From positions 482,777 to 546,776 of the forward strand of contig MU278353.1 in the NCBI GenBank assembly GCA_022385755.1: a stretch of 64,000 bases of DNA. The letters are read 5' to 3'. The DNA is from Trametopsis cervina. Lineage: Eukaryota; Basidiomycota; Agaricomycetes; Polyporales; Irpicaceae. Below the pieces are notes generated by a model, which made no database searches, was not told where the DNA came from, and saw only the letters and a list, made by a program, of their open reading frames with translations. The position numbers were made by a program, and so were the translations under genes. Positions 1 through 10,325 of this stretch are shown one piece after another (within the stretch, counting starts at the first letter, position 1; every line of letters begins with the position of its first letter).

Positions 1-329
1 CAGCCGAGATGGACGTTGGTGGACAAAGTGCGAGTGAGTACTAGCGTTTCTCGATATCTCTCTCGCATACCGCAGTTTCAAGTATCTCGACCATGCCACG
101 GAATGCGTTCGCACACAATAACGTTCGATTGAGTTCATTCTTCATCCTCGTACACGTCCACTTACAGCCGTTATGACCATCTAGTTACTAAATGCCGCAT
201 GTTCATCACGAACTCAAGACCGGCAGCGGCACGTGGCTTTGTACACCGAAACTCAAGATCATCCTCCGGTACACGAGGGAGATTTCTGCATCTTGGACAG
301 CAACTCCCACCAAGTGACGTCGCCTACAG

Positions 330-1425
330 GTGGTCTACCTTAACGGTCACTCCCATAGCAAGAGTCTATTTCTCCAGCTATACCAGTCAACGGCAGCTCA
401 GTTAAACGAGAAGAAAAGTTCGTCCGTCCCCGCCACCATGCAAGAGAACGACTCTGTTTCTGGTCCGGACATCGTAGGCTCCTCGACACCTCGCAACGAT
501 TTCGTTATGGAGCGCATCGTGATGGTGCAATACACACCGTTATCCGCCCAACTGTCGCGCAACCCAGACTCGATCAAGACGATGGCGCGCGAGGTCATAG
601 GATGTGAGTGATCTGCTGCTCTGACACACTCCCATGACACCGAGCTCGACCCCAGCTATACATGATCTGCGCTACGAGGCGCATGTCCTCCACCGCGACA
701 TCAAAGACAACACTATCATGCATACCGTCCGTGACGGCGCAGACCACTTCGTGCTCATCGACTTCGATCGCTCTGTCGAAGTGAACTCGGACGGGCAGCC
801 GAAAGAGGAGTCCTTCCCGCCTTACCGAACTCCAGCTCTGCCATTCATGGCTTGGGACATGGTCTTGCCTGCGAGAGATGCAACCTTCACACCGAATCAA
901 TCGAGTCACCGACCGTGGCCCGTCGATTGCGTCAGACACGACTTTGAGTCGTTGTTCTGGCTATGTCTGTGGTATGGCATCAAGACTCGCAACATGCTCA
1001 GGCTCAACAGGATGTTTTCTGTCTTCAAGCTGATGGCTTCGGTCTCCCTGAACCCTCTCGCAGACTGGTTATCGGGAGGAGAGTATGCGCCCTTTCACGA
1101 TCGAAAATCCCCTCTGTTTCATGATTGGGAGTGGCTGGACGCTATGCCTCTGTCTGCTTCCTACGAACACCTGCGCCAGTGGTTCGTAGCCTTCAGCTCG
1201 TGTTTTGCAGCGGGTTATGCTGCGCGGCGGGCGTATAGAAAGTCGCTGAAAAGCAAGAGCGAGGCTCAGGCAGTGCTCGACGTGCCGGTGGAGGCATATG
1301 AGACCTGGTTCGGGCACGTTACGCGAGACGCGCTCATCCGATCTTTGGATAACTTCGACCTTGGCAACTTCGACTACGAAAAGACCTCTCCCTGGGGTGC
1401 GTGGTTCTTTACATCGGAAGAGTGA
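330..1425 (+). CDS. FunK1-type fungal protein kinase, 5' end uncertain or truncated
   Basis: The 3' exon reads as the C-lobe of the fungal-specific FunK1 kinase family. It has a catalytic loop HRDIKDNTIM and then LIDFD, where this family uses DFD instead of DFG. A 52-bp intron (604-655, GTGAGT...CAG) joins the upstream frame to it and gives REVIGS-IHDLRYEAHVLHRD, which matches the usual helix before the catalytic loop. The ATG at 330 is only the first one in that frame. No glycine-rich loop or lysine/glutamate pair of the N-lobe is visible after it, so either further exons lie left of 330 or off the window, or the kinase is N-terminally truncated. The frame at 1-33, followed by GTGAGT at 34, could be an upstream exon, but I could not connect it. 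Substrates are unknown. The C-terminus ends GAWFFTSEE. Confidence 0.6.
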
Positions 1426-2149
1426 TCAGCCTCGACTATCCAAGTCCAACCCCGTGCTGTCCAATTCATTTCTTGCTGCCTGGTAATCTCTGAGGTTGAC
1501 GATATAGCCGAAGTGTTTGTACTTATCTACCTGTGCGCTGCTGCGATTATCTACTTGTACTATATACGTCAGTCGCGCAGCACTGCTCGCTGTGCACGCC
1601 CGTCTGCCAACCAATGTATGATCTCTCCCGCTCACAATATTCTACTGTGCCGCAAATCCCACTATGGGAACCATTTCGCGTCGACCAACTCCGCTGGACA
1701 GACAGCTGCCGAAAACTTGCGTGATATCCCGTGCTATTCCCATCCGCGCTAAGCCTGCAGCTCAAGACCGAGTTTTCACAGCTGGGAGCGGCAGCCAGCC
1801 TATCACTGCTCTGGTTTTTCCCTCTTCCTCCTCTCGTCTGCACGGGCATCAAGGGGAAGCGTTGGTACGAGCCCAGCTGCCCACCTATCGTCGCTGATAG
1901 CCGTCCTTACGACATATCACTACCTGCATGTCGTTGCGACCACCACTACATCTGCACGGTTGGCTCGCCTCCAGCGGACAGACGGCACTCGCGACGAAGC
2001 TAGTCACCCGTGCGAAGCGTCTTCCCTCCAGATACCGAAGAGCGACCGCGTTTCAATCTCATCTCCACGTCACCTCGCTCGTACCAACGTGTTCTGGGAC
2101 TAGCAGGTGGTTAAGAGCGTCTGAAGGCACCGCTTTGAGCTCTGTACAA
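1426..2149. other. Intergenic, 724 bp
   Basis: The stretch lies between the FunK1-like gene and the transporter start. Short open frames occur on both strands, but none has family motifs or convincing splice sites. I see no RNA gene or repeat. The right part presumably holds the transporter promoter, without a clear TATA box. Confidence 0.5.
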
Positions 2150-3602
2150 ATGGCTACTCTTTCGTCGCGCCGTCCGCACACATCCTCTGCGAAAGGGAAG
2201 GAGCCTGAGCGACGCACGGACCACGACCACGAACACAACCACGAACACAACCATGAAGACGGAGAAGAGTCCTCGCATTCACATTCACATTCGCACTCAC
2301 ATTCTGTCTTTGGCGGACACGCGCATTCACACGGAGAGGGAGGGCATGGAGATGCAGAGAAGGTCGTTGCAGCGTTGCGGGGTGCAGGTGCGCGAACCAA
2401 GTCCTCCTCACATCCCACTATTCGTACTCACCCGCGCACACAATACCAGGGGACCGCGGCAGTCGAATTACGCTGATTGGTCTAGCGTCCAATGTCGGCT
2501 TGACAGTATCGAAGGGCACAGCAGGATGGTACATGAACTCTGCATCGCTCCTGGCGGACGCGGGACACACAGCTGGAGGTACGCTCCCCTCCGTAGTAGT
2601 CCGCCCACTCGCGTCCATGAACTGACAGCACGCGAGTAGATCTCATAGGGGACCTCATCACTCTGTTCTGCTGGAAGCTCTCTCGACGACCGCCGACGGA
2701 GGTCTATCCGTACGGGTTCGGAAAATTTGAAGTGCTGGGCACGGCAGCGGTGTCGCTGCTCTTGACAGGTGGAGCTCTTGGCCTGGGGTTGCATTCATTG
2801 TCGCTGCTTCTGCAGTCGGTGTCGCAAACTGCTGCTACACTGCCTGCAGGGATGCTGCACGACATCCTTGTCAACGTCACGGAAGTCGCTCAGAATGTAT
2901 CGGCAGCGGGAGCTGAGCACTCCCATTCGCACGCACATGCGCACGGCGGACATGGACATGCGCTCGACCCGAACGCAGCGTGGTTCGCAGCCGTGGGTGT
3001 GCTTGCGAAGGAGGTGTTATACCGTGCGACGAAGAAGGTGGCAGACGAAGAGGGTAGTCCCGTGCTACACGCGAACGCGCTGCACCACCGGAGCGATGCA
3101 TGGTCCAGTCTCGTAGCGCTAGTCGCGATCCTGGGGACATGGTGGTGGCCACACCTCCCGCTCGATCAGTTTGGAGGTAAGAATTCCGCAGACATTTTGT
3201 GGAGGCGCCTCTGACGTGCTGTCGAAACCCCGTGCAGGCCTTCTAGTCTCTTTCCTCATCGTACAGCAAGGCTGGGGTATCATGGTCGGCGCTCTCAAAC
3301 AGCTGACCGACGCGGGTGTGAGCACGCAGACACGCAAAACACTAGTCCGTTCCCTCGACCCGCTGCTATCCTCTGCAGCATCGCCCAGCGAGAAAACACT
3401 CCTTGCTATCAAGGACCTCCGTGCACTGCGGGCTGGTGCTCTCATGTTCGTTGACCTTACCGCGAGGGTCCCGAGTACCCTCAGCGTTGCGGAGACAAGC
3501 GCCCTGGAGGCCACTATCGAACGCACTCTCAAGCGCGCGAAGAAGGAGATAACTGAGGTCAAGGTCAAATTCGAGCCTGTGGACGCTGGGAAGTCGTCAT
3601 AG
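2150..3602 (+). CDS. CDF-family metal transporter, mitochondrial MMT1/2 type
   Basis: Probable proton-coupled exporter of divalent metal (iron, zinc or manganese) in the cation diffusion facilitator family. I assemble four exons: 2150-2387, 2450-2578, 2640-3176 and 3238-3602. Frame is kept at each junction. The N-terminus is very His-rich (HDHEHNHEHNH and runs of HSHS, 2218-2340), a likely metal buffer or sensor. The first transmembrane region carries NSASLLADAGH, and DAGHTAGDLIT is the classic CDF metal site. The loop YPYGFGKFEVLGT is typical of the MMT subgroup. A second His-rich loop (HSHAHAHGGHGHA) precedes ALHHRSDAWSS, the second metal-binding helix. The C-terminal cytoplasmic/matrix domain follows (to KFEPVDAGKSS). 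Mitochondrial location is inferred from the subgroup, since the His-rich N-terminus is not a clear presequence. Confidence 0.85.
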
Positions 3603-4394
3603 TTGTGCAGTCGTGTCTTGTGTCTGGAGCCATGGACGGAATACTTGTAATACATCTGTATCGCTAGTCTACTATCGCTGGATAATTGTACATTCTTATC
3701 TCAAGGCTCCCCACCGCCTTAGACTCGAGTGCGAAAACTTCTGGGGATCCTCGATACAGGTGAGTGCTCTGTGTGCTCCTCGCAGGCAAACAGGTCTAAT
3801 TGGATAGAGTTTGGGCGTTGCAGCTGCCTGCGCCACAAAGATCTAGGCACCGCACTCGGTCCTCACGTGGCAAGTGTCGGTATGCCGAAATGAGGGAAAC
3901 GTCGGGTACGCCGAGTTTACTCCTCCCATCATCGGACTGAGCTCGCAGACTCGAGTAGCACGCTGGCACCCGCTTACCCTCGCACTCCCACATGCGATGT
4001 CCGTCCTTACTCACATGCTGCCGCAAACGGCCTCCACCGCGTCCCATGCTTTCCTCAGCAGCTGTCGTGTGCTCCGACGGGCTATCGGTTGTGTCCTGTT
4101 GACGTTCGAGTGAATGAAATGTTAGAAAACTCGAGCGCGGCGGGCAGTTCGTTGATCTGGACGTCGCCACCCCGCTTCCCTCTCTTTTCTTCACCCCGGC
4201 CGAACGTACGAGCCAATCTGGCCCTTGGATCTGTCGCGTCTGCACAGTTTTCTGGCTTTCCTGCACTCGACGTGACTGTATAAGAGTACCACGCGCTGGA
4301 CATGGTCCCCCACTCCCCTCCCTCACCCTTCTGACAGAGACAGTGGTCGAGTACGCTGGTCGAGCCTTCATCATCCTCTGACGACTGTGCAAGC
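3603..4394. other. Intergenic, 792 bp
   Basis: This holds the transporter 3' region and the cyclin promoter. The longest open frames (minus 3796-4422 and 4082-4525) overlap the cyclin first exon antisense and have no recognisable motif. Pyrimidine-rich tracts around 4310-4330 precede the cyclin ATG, as often in fungal promoters. No RNA gene was seen. Confidence 0.45.
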
Positions 4395-5436
4395 ATGCCC
4401 CCCGACGCGCAGAGCAGCGCACCCCGCATTGACAGCGCGAGCCTTGTTGACCCCGCTCTCCATTCGCCCCAGATTATGGAGATGCTGAACAGTGACCTCT
4501 CCCGTCCTCTCCTGGGTGCGTGCAAGATATTTTTGCAAACACTCGCCTGATAGCTGACATTAGCTCTTCAGAGTACATCGTGGATCGTGTAGTCGATGTT
4601 GTTGATTACGCCTTGGGCCGTCCGTCAAGCACCATTCGCGGACGTACCAATTCCCGTGGGACACCGACCAAGGAGTTTCCAGCGTTCGCGAAGCTCGTTA
4701 TCGAGAGAGCCGGCATCCAAATGCCTGGGCTACTGGGCACCCTTGTTTACCTCGACCGTGCAAAGCCCCACTTGCAGCTCTCGCTGGAGGAGTGGGCATG
4801 CGAGAGGGTCTTCCTTGGAGCTCTCATTTGTTCTAACAAGGCGCGTCACACCAGCGAACATATGCTAGCTGCGTTTTTGCTAACCTGCCCTTCCAGTACC
4901 TAAACGACTCCACCTTGAAGAACGTACACTGGTCAATGTGCACCGGGCTCTTCAACAGACGAGATATTGGCCGAATCGAGCGCGAGTTCTTGGACGTGCT
5001 CGACTTCGAGCTGCGCATGTCCGAGGCAGACATACTCGCGCACTACAAGGCCGTCATGGCCCTACAGCGTCCGAGAACCGCCCGACCTCGCATGTCGACC
5101 CTGTCCCCCACAATCCCCACCCTCCCCCGCTCGACAGTCCGTCCCCGTTCGGATTCGGACTCGTCGACGTACTCGGACGACTCTATCTCATCGGAGGACT
5201 CGCTCCCATCCACGCCGCCCGAGTCCGCTATGGACCTCGACGCGCGCGTCCGCTCGCCCTCAGATGCCTCTGTCTACTCTTATGAAGAGGAGGAGGAAGA
5301 CCTCCGGGACGGCCTGCCTCGTCTCCTCTCGCCTCCCCCGAAAGAGAAGACGAAAGGCGAGGCTCCTGCCCTCCCACGATTCTCCTCCGCATTCAACCTC
5401 CTCCGCAACGTCCCTCGATTTCACGCCACATCATGA
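4395..5436 (+). CDS. PCL/PHO80-type cyclin
   Basis: Probable regulatory partner of a PHO85-like cyclin-dependent kinase. Three exons: 4395-4515, 4572-4840 and 4897-5436. The cyclin box begins at EYIVDRVVDVVDYALGR and continues with LVYLDRAK and the core FLGALICSNK-YLNDSTLKNVHW. It ends near RREIGR-like IEREFLDVLDFEL, the usual PCL signature. To keep SNK joined to YLNDS the second intron must be 4841-4896, which begins with GC (AAG|GCGCGT) and ends CAG, with a branch-like TGCTAAC inside. Using the nearby GT instead puts a stop right after the junction. The C-terminal third is a Ser/Pro/Asp/Glu-rich tail, likely disordered and phosphorylated. About 310 residues in total. Confidence 0.85.
4841..4896 (+). 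other. GC-AG intron in the cyclin gene
   Basis: A 56-bp intron with a GC donor (AAG|GCGCGT) and a CAG acceptor. It is placed by the conserved cyclin motif SNK-YLNDSTLKNVHW across the junction. The only GT within a few bases gives an immediate stop (GCT ACC TAA). Confidence 0.75.
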
Positions 5437-5790
5437 ATATTCCTCCTCGCTAGAATTCACCCTGCCGTCCCCTCTTTCGTCGTTCTATGGATCACCTCTC
5501 TCATGTATTCACGACACTATTTATCGGTCGATGTTTTCATAGGTACTATTCTCGTGCGCCCCCTCTTGTCTTTTTACCCCGCGCATGCATGGTGTTCTTT
5601 CTTTCTGTATAGTACGTCTAGACCTTTTGGGATTTGCTTGGGTATATCCAGGCTATGTTGCTACATCTTTATCACAACTATCTGCTCGAGAAAGAGCCCA
5701 CAATGTTTCTATACATCCGCTACAGAAGCACAATATGTTTCTTTGCAATGCAGTGCAGTCCTCGTGTGTGCCGCTGAAATACGGAATTCG
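5437..5790. other. Convergent 3' intergenic, 354 bp
   Basis: The cyclin gene and the P450 gene converge here. The sequence is T-rich, as expected for 3' untranslated and polyadenylation signals. No gene is seen. Confidence 0.5.
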
Positions 5791-7940
5791 CTACACGCCG
5801 CGGGGCTTGAGATAAACGGGCAGCGTGCCACGCTTGGTAGTGAAGATCTCGCAGATCTCGTTCTCGTACGAGTCGAAGCGTGATCGATCGGCGACGACCA
5901 CGTCGTACTGATGGAGCACCGCGCACATAACAGCCCGCATCTCCATCATCGCGACGTTCTTCCCCACACACACCATCGGGCCCAGCGAGAACGAGATGAA
6001 GACGTCGCGGTTGGTGACCACTGCGTCCTTCGAGATGGTATCTCCCGTGGGGAGCGTGTAGTTGTCCTGTACGAGCCAGCGTTCGGGCCAGAACGCGTCG
6101 GGGATGGGCGAGTAATGTTGCGGGTCACGGTGGACGGCGTACCCCCAGGGCGACACCTGCGTGCCTTCCGGGATGAAGTACGGGCCCACCATCTTTCCAC
6201 CAGACCCTTCCTCCACGCGCCGTTGAAGCCCTGTCAGGACCGGCGGGTAGAGGCGCAGGGCCTCGTTGATGCAGGCATTCAGATAGGGCATGTTCGCTTG
6301 GTTCGTGAGGTCTGCGATCGGGTCGGCGCCGTGCGGATATGCCTTGTCTACTTCGTCGCGAAGACGGGTGAGATACTTTGGCTGGGTCAGGAGGAAGTAC
6401 CATAGGTGGCTGAGGGCGGTGGCAGCTGTGTCGGATCCGGCCTGTGAGAGTGATATATGTCAGTCTTGGCCCAGAGAGGATGAGGTAGATACTGACAATC
6501 ACGGCGAGCTGGCCGTCTGTTGCGCAGAGCTCAAGGCTGGGGCGTACGGGCTCGAGACCTTCCTCGTCGATCTATAGTGTGTGTGAGTTTCACAGCCTCA
6601 GACCAGGGTGTTAGCTTACCAGGTGGTAGAAAAGATCCTTCTCCTTGGACCCCGCGGCAACCCGTGCCTCGACCGTTGCCTCTCCGACCACCTTCATCTC
6701 ATCCCAAGATTTGGTCGCACCAGGAAGGTAAGACAAGAAAGGTAGAGACCATGGTAGATGGGATATCCACGCCGCTTCGCTAAGCCATTGTAAGGATCTC
6801 CGGATGCCGGTCTCGATTATGGCCACTCACGACAGAGCCTGTTCAATCAGGTGGTTCAGCTTATGAATATCGTATCCATTTTTGAGCATCTTGTAGTCAT
6901 ATGTGAACCTATCATCCATCTTAAGCACGAGCATTGACAGAGCGAATATTAGTGAACATACGCCATATGCCCCATGAAGTCAAATCTGAATAAAACTCGG
7001 TGAATCAAATCGCCGGGGACTAGCTATGGCCACAGACTTACCCGAAAAATGTCATCCATTGCGAGATATCAACCACCTCACCCTCGCGCTGGCGGAAGGC
7101 CGTTGTGAGGTCGGTGACGGTACTCTTGACGAGCTCTTCATAGTACTTCATGCTGGTCGTGTTCATGCCGCGCGCCCACGGACGCCGACGGACGGTGTGG
7201 AGGGCCTGGTCGCGCAGACCGTCCAAACTCGTCCCGGCTTCATGAATACGCGTCTGATAGTCTGATGAACGGTGCATTGAGCATGACAGGTCCACGACGT
7301 AGCAGAAAAGCGGAAATACTTACATGGACCTCGTGGGAGACCCTTGGGGCCAAGGACGGCACTTGCGATGCCCTCGTTAGTAACAGATACTTCGTTCGGT
7401 CCTACGCGAGGGGTAAGCATGGGTATGTATCAAGAATATGGGCTGACCTGTCCGTATGATGTCTGAATTATACTTTTTGTGCAATTCATTAACATAAATA
7501 TGGGCTTTTCCGCGGCTCGCTACGAAGGCGATCCATCCATTCGAGATCTTGCATAACAGAGGGCCGGGGTATTTCGCCAATGGGTGAAGCGGGGAGAGAC
7601 GATACGCAATTGTAAACGCGACAATGAGGGACCAAAATGAAATGAACGTGGTAAGGACTGCTCCAAGGAAAGTGGTGAAGTGGGCTCGGACGATGTATAC
7701 CACGCCAGCGGGAACGCCGGCTAGCAGGAATGACGCTACCGCCACGCGCTCTGGCTCGTAGCGCTTGAAGATGAGATATACGGTCTGTATATTCCGATGA
7801 GTTTAATATCGCCGTCACGGTAGGGTAATGGGAATACTCACAAAACTCGTTACGAGAATAGGGAGACTGGCTGGCCAGGTAGGCGAAGCCAAGAGGGTGG
7901 TCATGTTGGAGGCAGACGGGGTGCTTTGCTGTCGATTCAT
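5791..7940 (-). CDS. Cytochrome P450 monooxygenase
   Basis: ER-anchored haem-thiolate monooxygenase; substrate unknown. The protein starts at 7940 (MNRQQST) or 7904 (MTTLLAS). Two to three hydrophobic segments follow (VAVASFLLAG..., FTTFLGAVLTTF...), then the hinge LAKYPGPLL. I join about nine exons by conserved P450 blocks: TGPNEVSVTNEG, RRPWARGMNTTS, ISQWMTFFGFDFMGHMAF, the I-helix AGSDTAATALSHLW (oxygen-binding AGxDT), the ExxR motif EALR in INEALRLYPPV, PERW, and the haem loop FSLGPMVCVGKNVA with the axial Cys. All junctions can be read with GT-AG introns of about 50-75 bp, so the gene looks intact, at roughly 530 residues. The family resembles the large basidiomycete expansions, but I cannot assign a CYP number. 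It is convergent with the cyclin gene. Confidence 0.9.
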
Positions 7941-8117
7941 TCCCTGGCCCGGACACTTTATAATTGAACTTGAACCCTGAAGATCTTTCCCAGGAGCTAG
8001 GCGGCGCTCATTTTGACAAGCTAACGGGTCCATATGGTAAATTGGGCCTTAATTCGGGAGAGGCTTTGGATGAACGCCTTTGGCGGCCTGTAATTGAGTG
8101 GAATGTCCAGGGTCCCA

Positions 8118-9011
8118 TCATTGGGCCTGGATTTGACTTGCACTAGAAGGTTGGGATGACGATGAAATCCTGACTGGGTATGTGCGTGCGCTCGGCCTCC
8201 CACCGGTATGCCCACGGAAGCTTCCACATGCCTCGGGTGTGAGATCGTGTTCAAGGTTCACCACCTTGTTTGCGCTATCTTCTTCTCGTCTTCGTCGTCT
8301 TAGACATCTCAGTTGGTCATTGCTCAGGGTCCTCTTTTGCTCAGGGTATCCCGCGTCCTCTTCGTTTCCCTCTCCCTTTTCCTCGTTCTCGCTATTGTTA
8401 TCGTCCCTATTCTCGCTCGCATCCTCGTTCTTGTCATTGTTATCGTGCTCATTCTCGCTCGCATCCTCGTGCTCATCTGTAATATTGGCTTTGCTATTAT
8501 ACCAAGTAGGATCAGTTCCTACCTCCTGTAATGAGTGAAAGGGAGCATCAGCAGATATCATGTCACCAATCGTCAGCTGATAGATAGTCACCCGGATATC
8601 CCAGTGCCACATTACGTTGGACTCCCGTTGGCCAAAGTTGAGTTCGCACTCAAGGACGCCGATCACTTTCTGTTGCTCCGACGATATGAAGCCTCTGATA
8701 TCCATGTCAGAGCTGCTGTAAGGCTCCACCATAACTATAAGTAGGTGGTCAGGGAGGAGTGGTGTCACGGATTTGAGGCGGACGCGATAAAGCTTCTTGA
8801 GATGGTTTATTGCAGTTTGCCTGGTAGTATACATATAGACATACGTGCTGCTTTCGCTGCACTTCTCCTTCCATGTGTCGCACACGAGTGGGTTGTTATA
8901 TTCGGCGTGCTTAGTAATGTGCTCGACTGCAAATGCAATGCCGAAACAGAGGAGAGGAGGCTGTCGTCCATTCTTGGGCAAGTATCTTGGGAAAAGTTCG
9001 CAGAAACTCAC
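8118..9011 (-). CDS. Orphan ORF with acidic Asn/Glu/Asp repeats
   Basis: One open frame runs across this interval, but its 5' end is not an ATG and it has plausible internal splice signals (a GTGAGT at its upstream end, and a GTATGT near 8850). The readable middle contains VIGVLECELNFGQ and WHWDIRVTIYQLTIGDM. The C-terminal part holds a repeat built on (D/N)EDASEN(E/R)(D/H)DNN units (about 8375-8480), then a basic RRRRREE stretch and a Ser-rich tail. I recognise no family. It could be a lineage-specific gene or a decayed one. Neighbours give no functional hint. Confidence 0.3.
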   Translation of the reverse strand: MSFCELFPRYLPKNGRQPPLLCFGIAFAVEHITKHAEYNNPLVCDTWKEKCSESSTYVYMYTTRQTAINHLKKLYRVRLKSVTPLLPDHLLIVMVEPYSSSDMDIRGFISSEQQKVIGVLECELNFGQRESNVMWHWDIRVTIYQLTIGDMISADAPFHSLQEVGTDPTWYNSKANITDEHEDASENEHDNNDKNEDASENRDDNNSENEEKGEGNEEDAGYPEQKRTLSNDQLRCLRRRRREEDSANKVVNLEHDLTPEACGSFRGHTGGRPSARTYPVRISSSSQPSSASQIQAQ

Positions 9012-9394
9012 GGACGGTTAATTGGCACAAGGTTCCGTGTACCTGAACTGCATGAATGTGATCTATTCAAACCGGTATGCGAGCAATGGACACTACACCT
9101 CATGCGTCGACGGAGAAGGCTCCTTGGGAGGGGCACCGGGGGTAGGCATGGCATCAGGCCCTCATACTGCAGTGACTATGCCTGGAGTATATCTTTGCGT
9201 ATAGTTCTGGAGTGTATATATGCGTCACAGATAGAGGTGAGAGAGAACCTCACGCGCATTTACGCGCATGGGCGTCCGCAATATGAACGCGTACACGATC
9301 ACGTGCAATATCATATCTGAATAGCAGTCGTTGAGTGTCGTCGACTTCGTGCAAAATCTCACTCATTCTAAAGCTTCGCTCTTTTGTTGCTGCT

Positions 9395-9967
9395 ATGTCA
9401 ATGTCTACTAGGTTGGCTTCCAGGCGTCCGGAAGGCTTAGAGTGGAAAAGCTTAGAGGCTCTCCGCGAGAGCTCGAATACCTCGACCAACAAACGACCCG
9501 CGGATTAGGTCGCACCAGAGGCTGGCCTGTCTCGTGGACCCAAGAGACGCAATGTAAGGAGCGACACCGACAACGACATCGAAGAAGCAGATGACGAGAT
9601 CAAGCTCGAGGACATCTCCCCGGGCACGCGCCTGCGACGCGAGTCCAAGGGCAAGCGCATGGTCAACCGCGAGAAGGAGCGGGCTGTTGAGAAAACGGCC
9701 AGCCCCGCTTCATTGAAGGAGACAAGCTGTACGTCTTCGTCCACTCTGGATGTTGCAAGCTTTGTGGCCGCTTTCCAAGCTCTATCGCCTGAGGCTCGAA
9801 AAGCCTTCCTCAGGACAATCACGCAGGCCGCACCTGAACCCTCAGTGTGGCGCACAGCTCCCGCGTTACCTATGGGCGGAACCGCAGGTGAAAAGCTGGG
9901 CCTTGCCACCACCGGAAACCTCCTGCGGGACGTCGTCGAGGCTCCCCTCGCCTCTGCCCGTGGTTGA
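9395..9967 (+). pseudogene. Small basic/acidic protein gene interrupted by an in-frame TAG
   Basis: An ATG at 9395 (MSMSTRLASRRPEGLEW) opens a frame that reads well on both sides of a single TAG at 9506-9508. It ends at a TGA at 9965-9967, about 190 codons in all. Downstream of the TAG come a charged nuclear-like segment (SRGPKRRNVRSDTDND, then DISPGTRLRRESKGKR) and a C-terminal half with VASFVAAFQALSPEARKAF and a TTGNLLRDVVEAP helix. No intron fits that removes the TAG and keeps frame: the sequence ends in AG there, but the available GT donors give the wrong phase. I read it as a nonsense-mutated gene. A sequencing error, readthrough or a start downstream of the TAG are alternatives. The family is not recognised. 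Confidence 0.4.
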
Positions 9968-10325
9968 AAAGGCCGGGTGGATTTCTCTATTGTATAGTTT
10001 TCATAAATGACAATGCAGAGTTCTTGTTGAATCTCGGAATACACTACTACACATCCAGGCTGCTGCGCAGGGAGTACTAATACAACGGCGTGATATACCC
10101 TGGACGGACCTGCAACCCGAGTCACAGAGGTCGCGACTGGAGGAGCTAGCTTATAATGTTGCGAAACTGGAATGACACGTCGACCGTACGCGCCATCGTG
10201 CGGAATGATGCGATCAGTACGCCCGTAAGTCAGTAGTCCCACCTCACAGACTACAGTGCAATGGGTGGCAAGGCATGGCGTATGACGCCAATAGGGCTGT
10301 TCTGCAGAAGGCCAGCTCAATGCTA
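9968..10325. other. Convergent intergenic, 358 bp
   Basis: The stretch lies between the broken small gene and the end of the UPF2 gene. I see no coding frame with motifs and no RNA gene. Confidence 0.4.

Noticed and set aside
4082..4525. Minus-strand frame over the cyclin first exon
   Set aside because: It is antisense to a well-supported exon and without motifs.
9250..9492. Minus-strand frame opposite the small gene at 9395
   Set aside because: It has no ATG start and lies antisense to a more convincing + strand frame.
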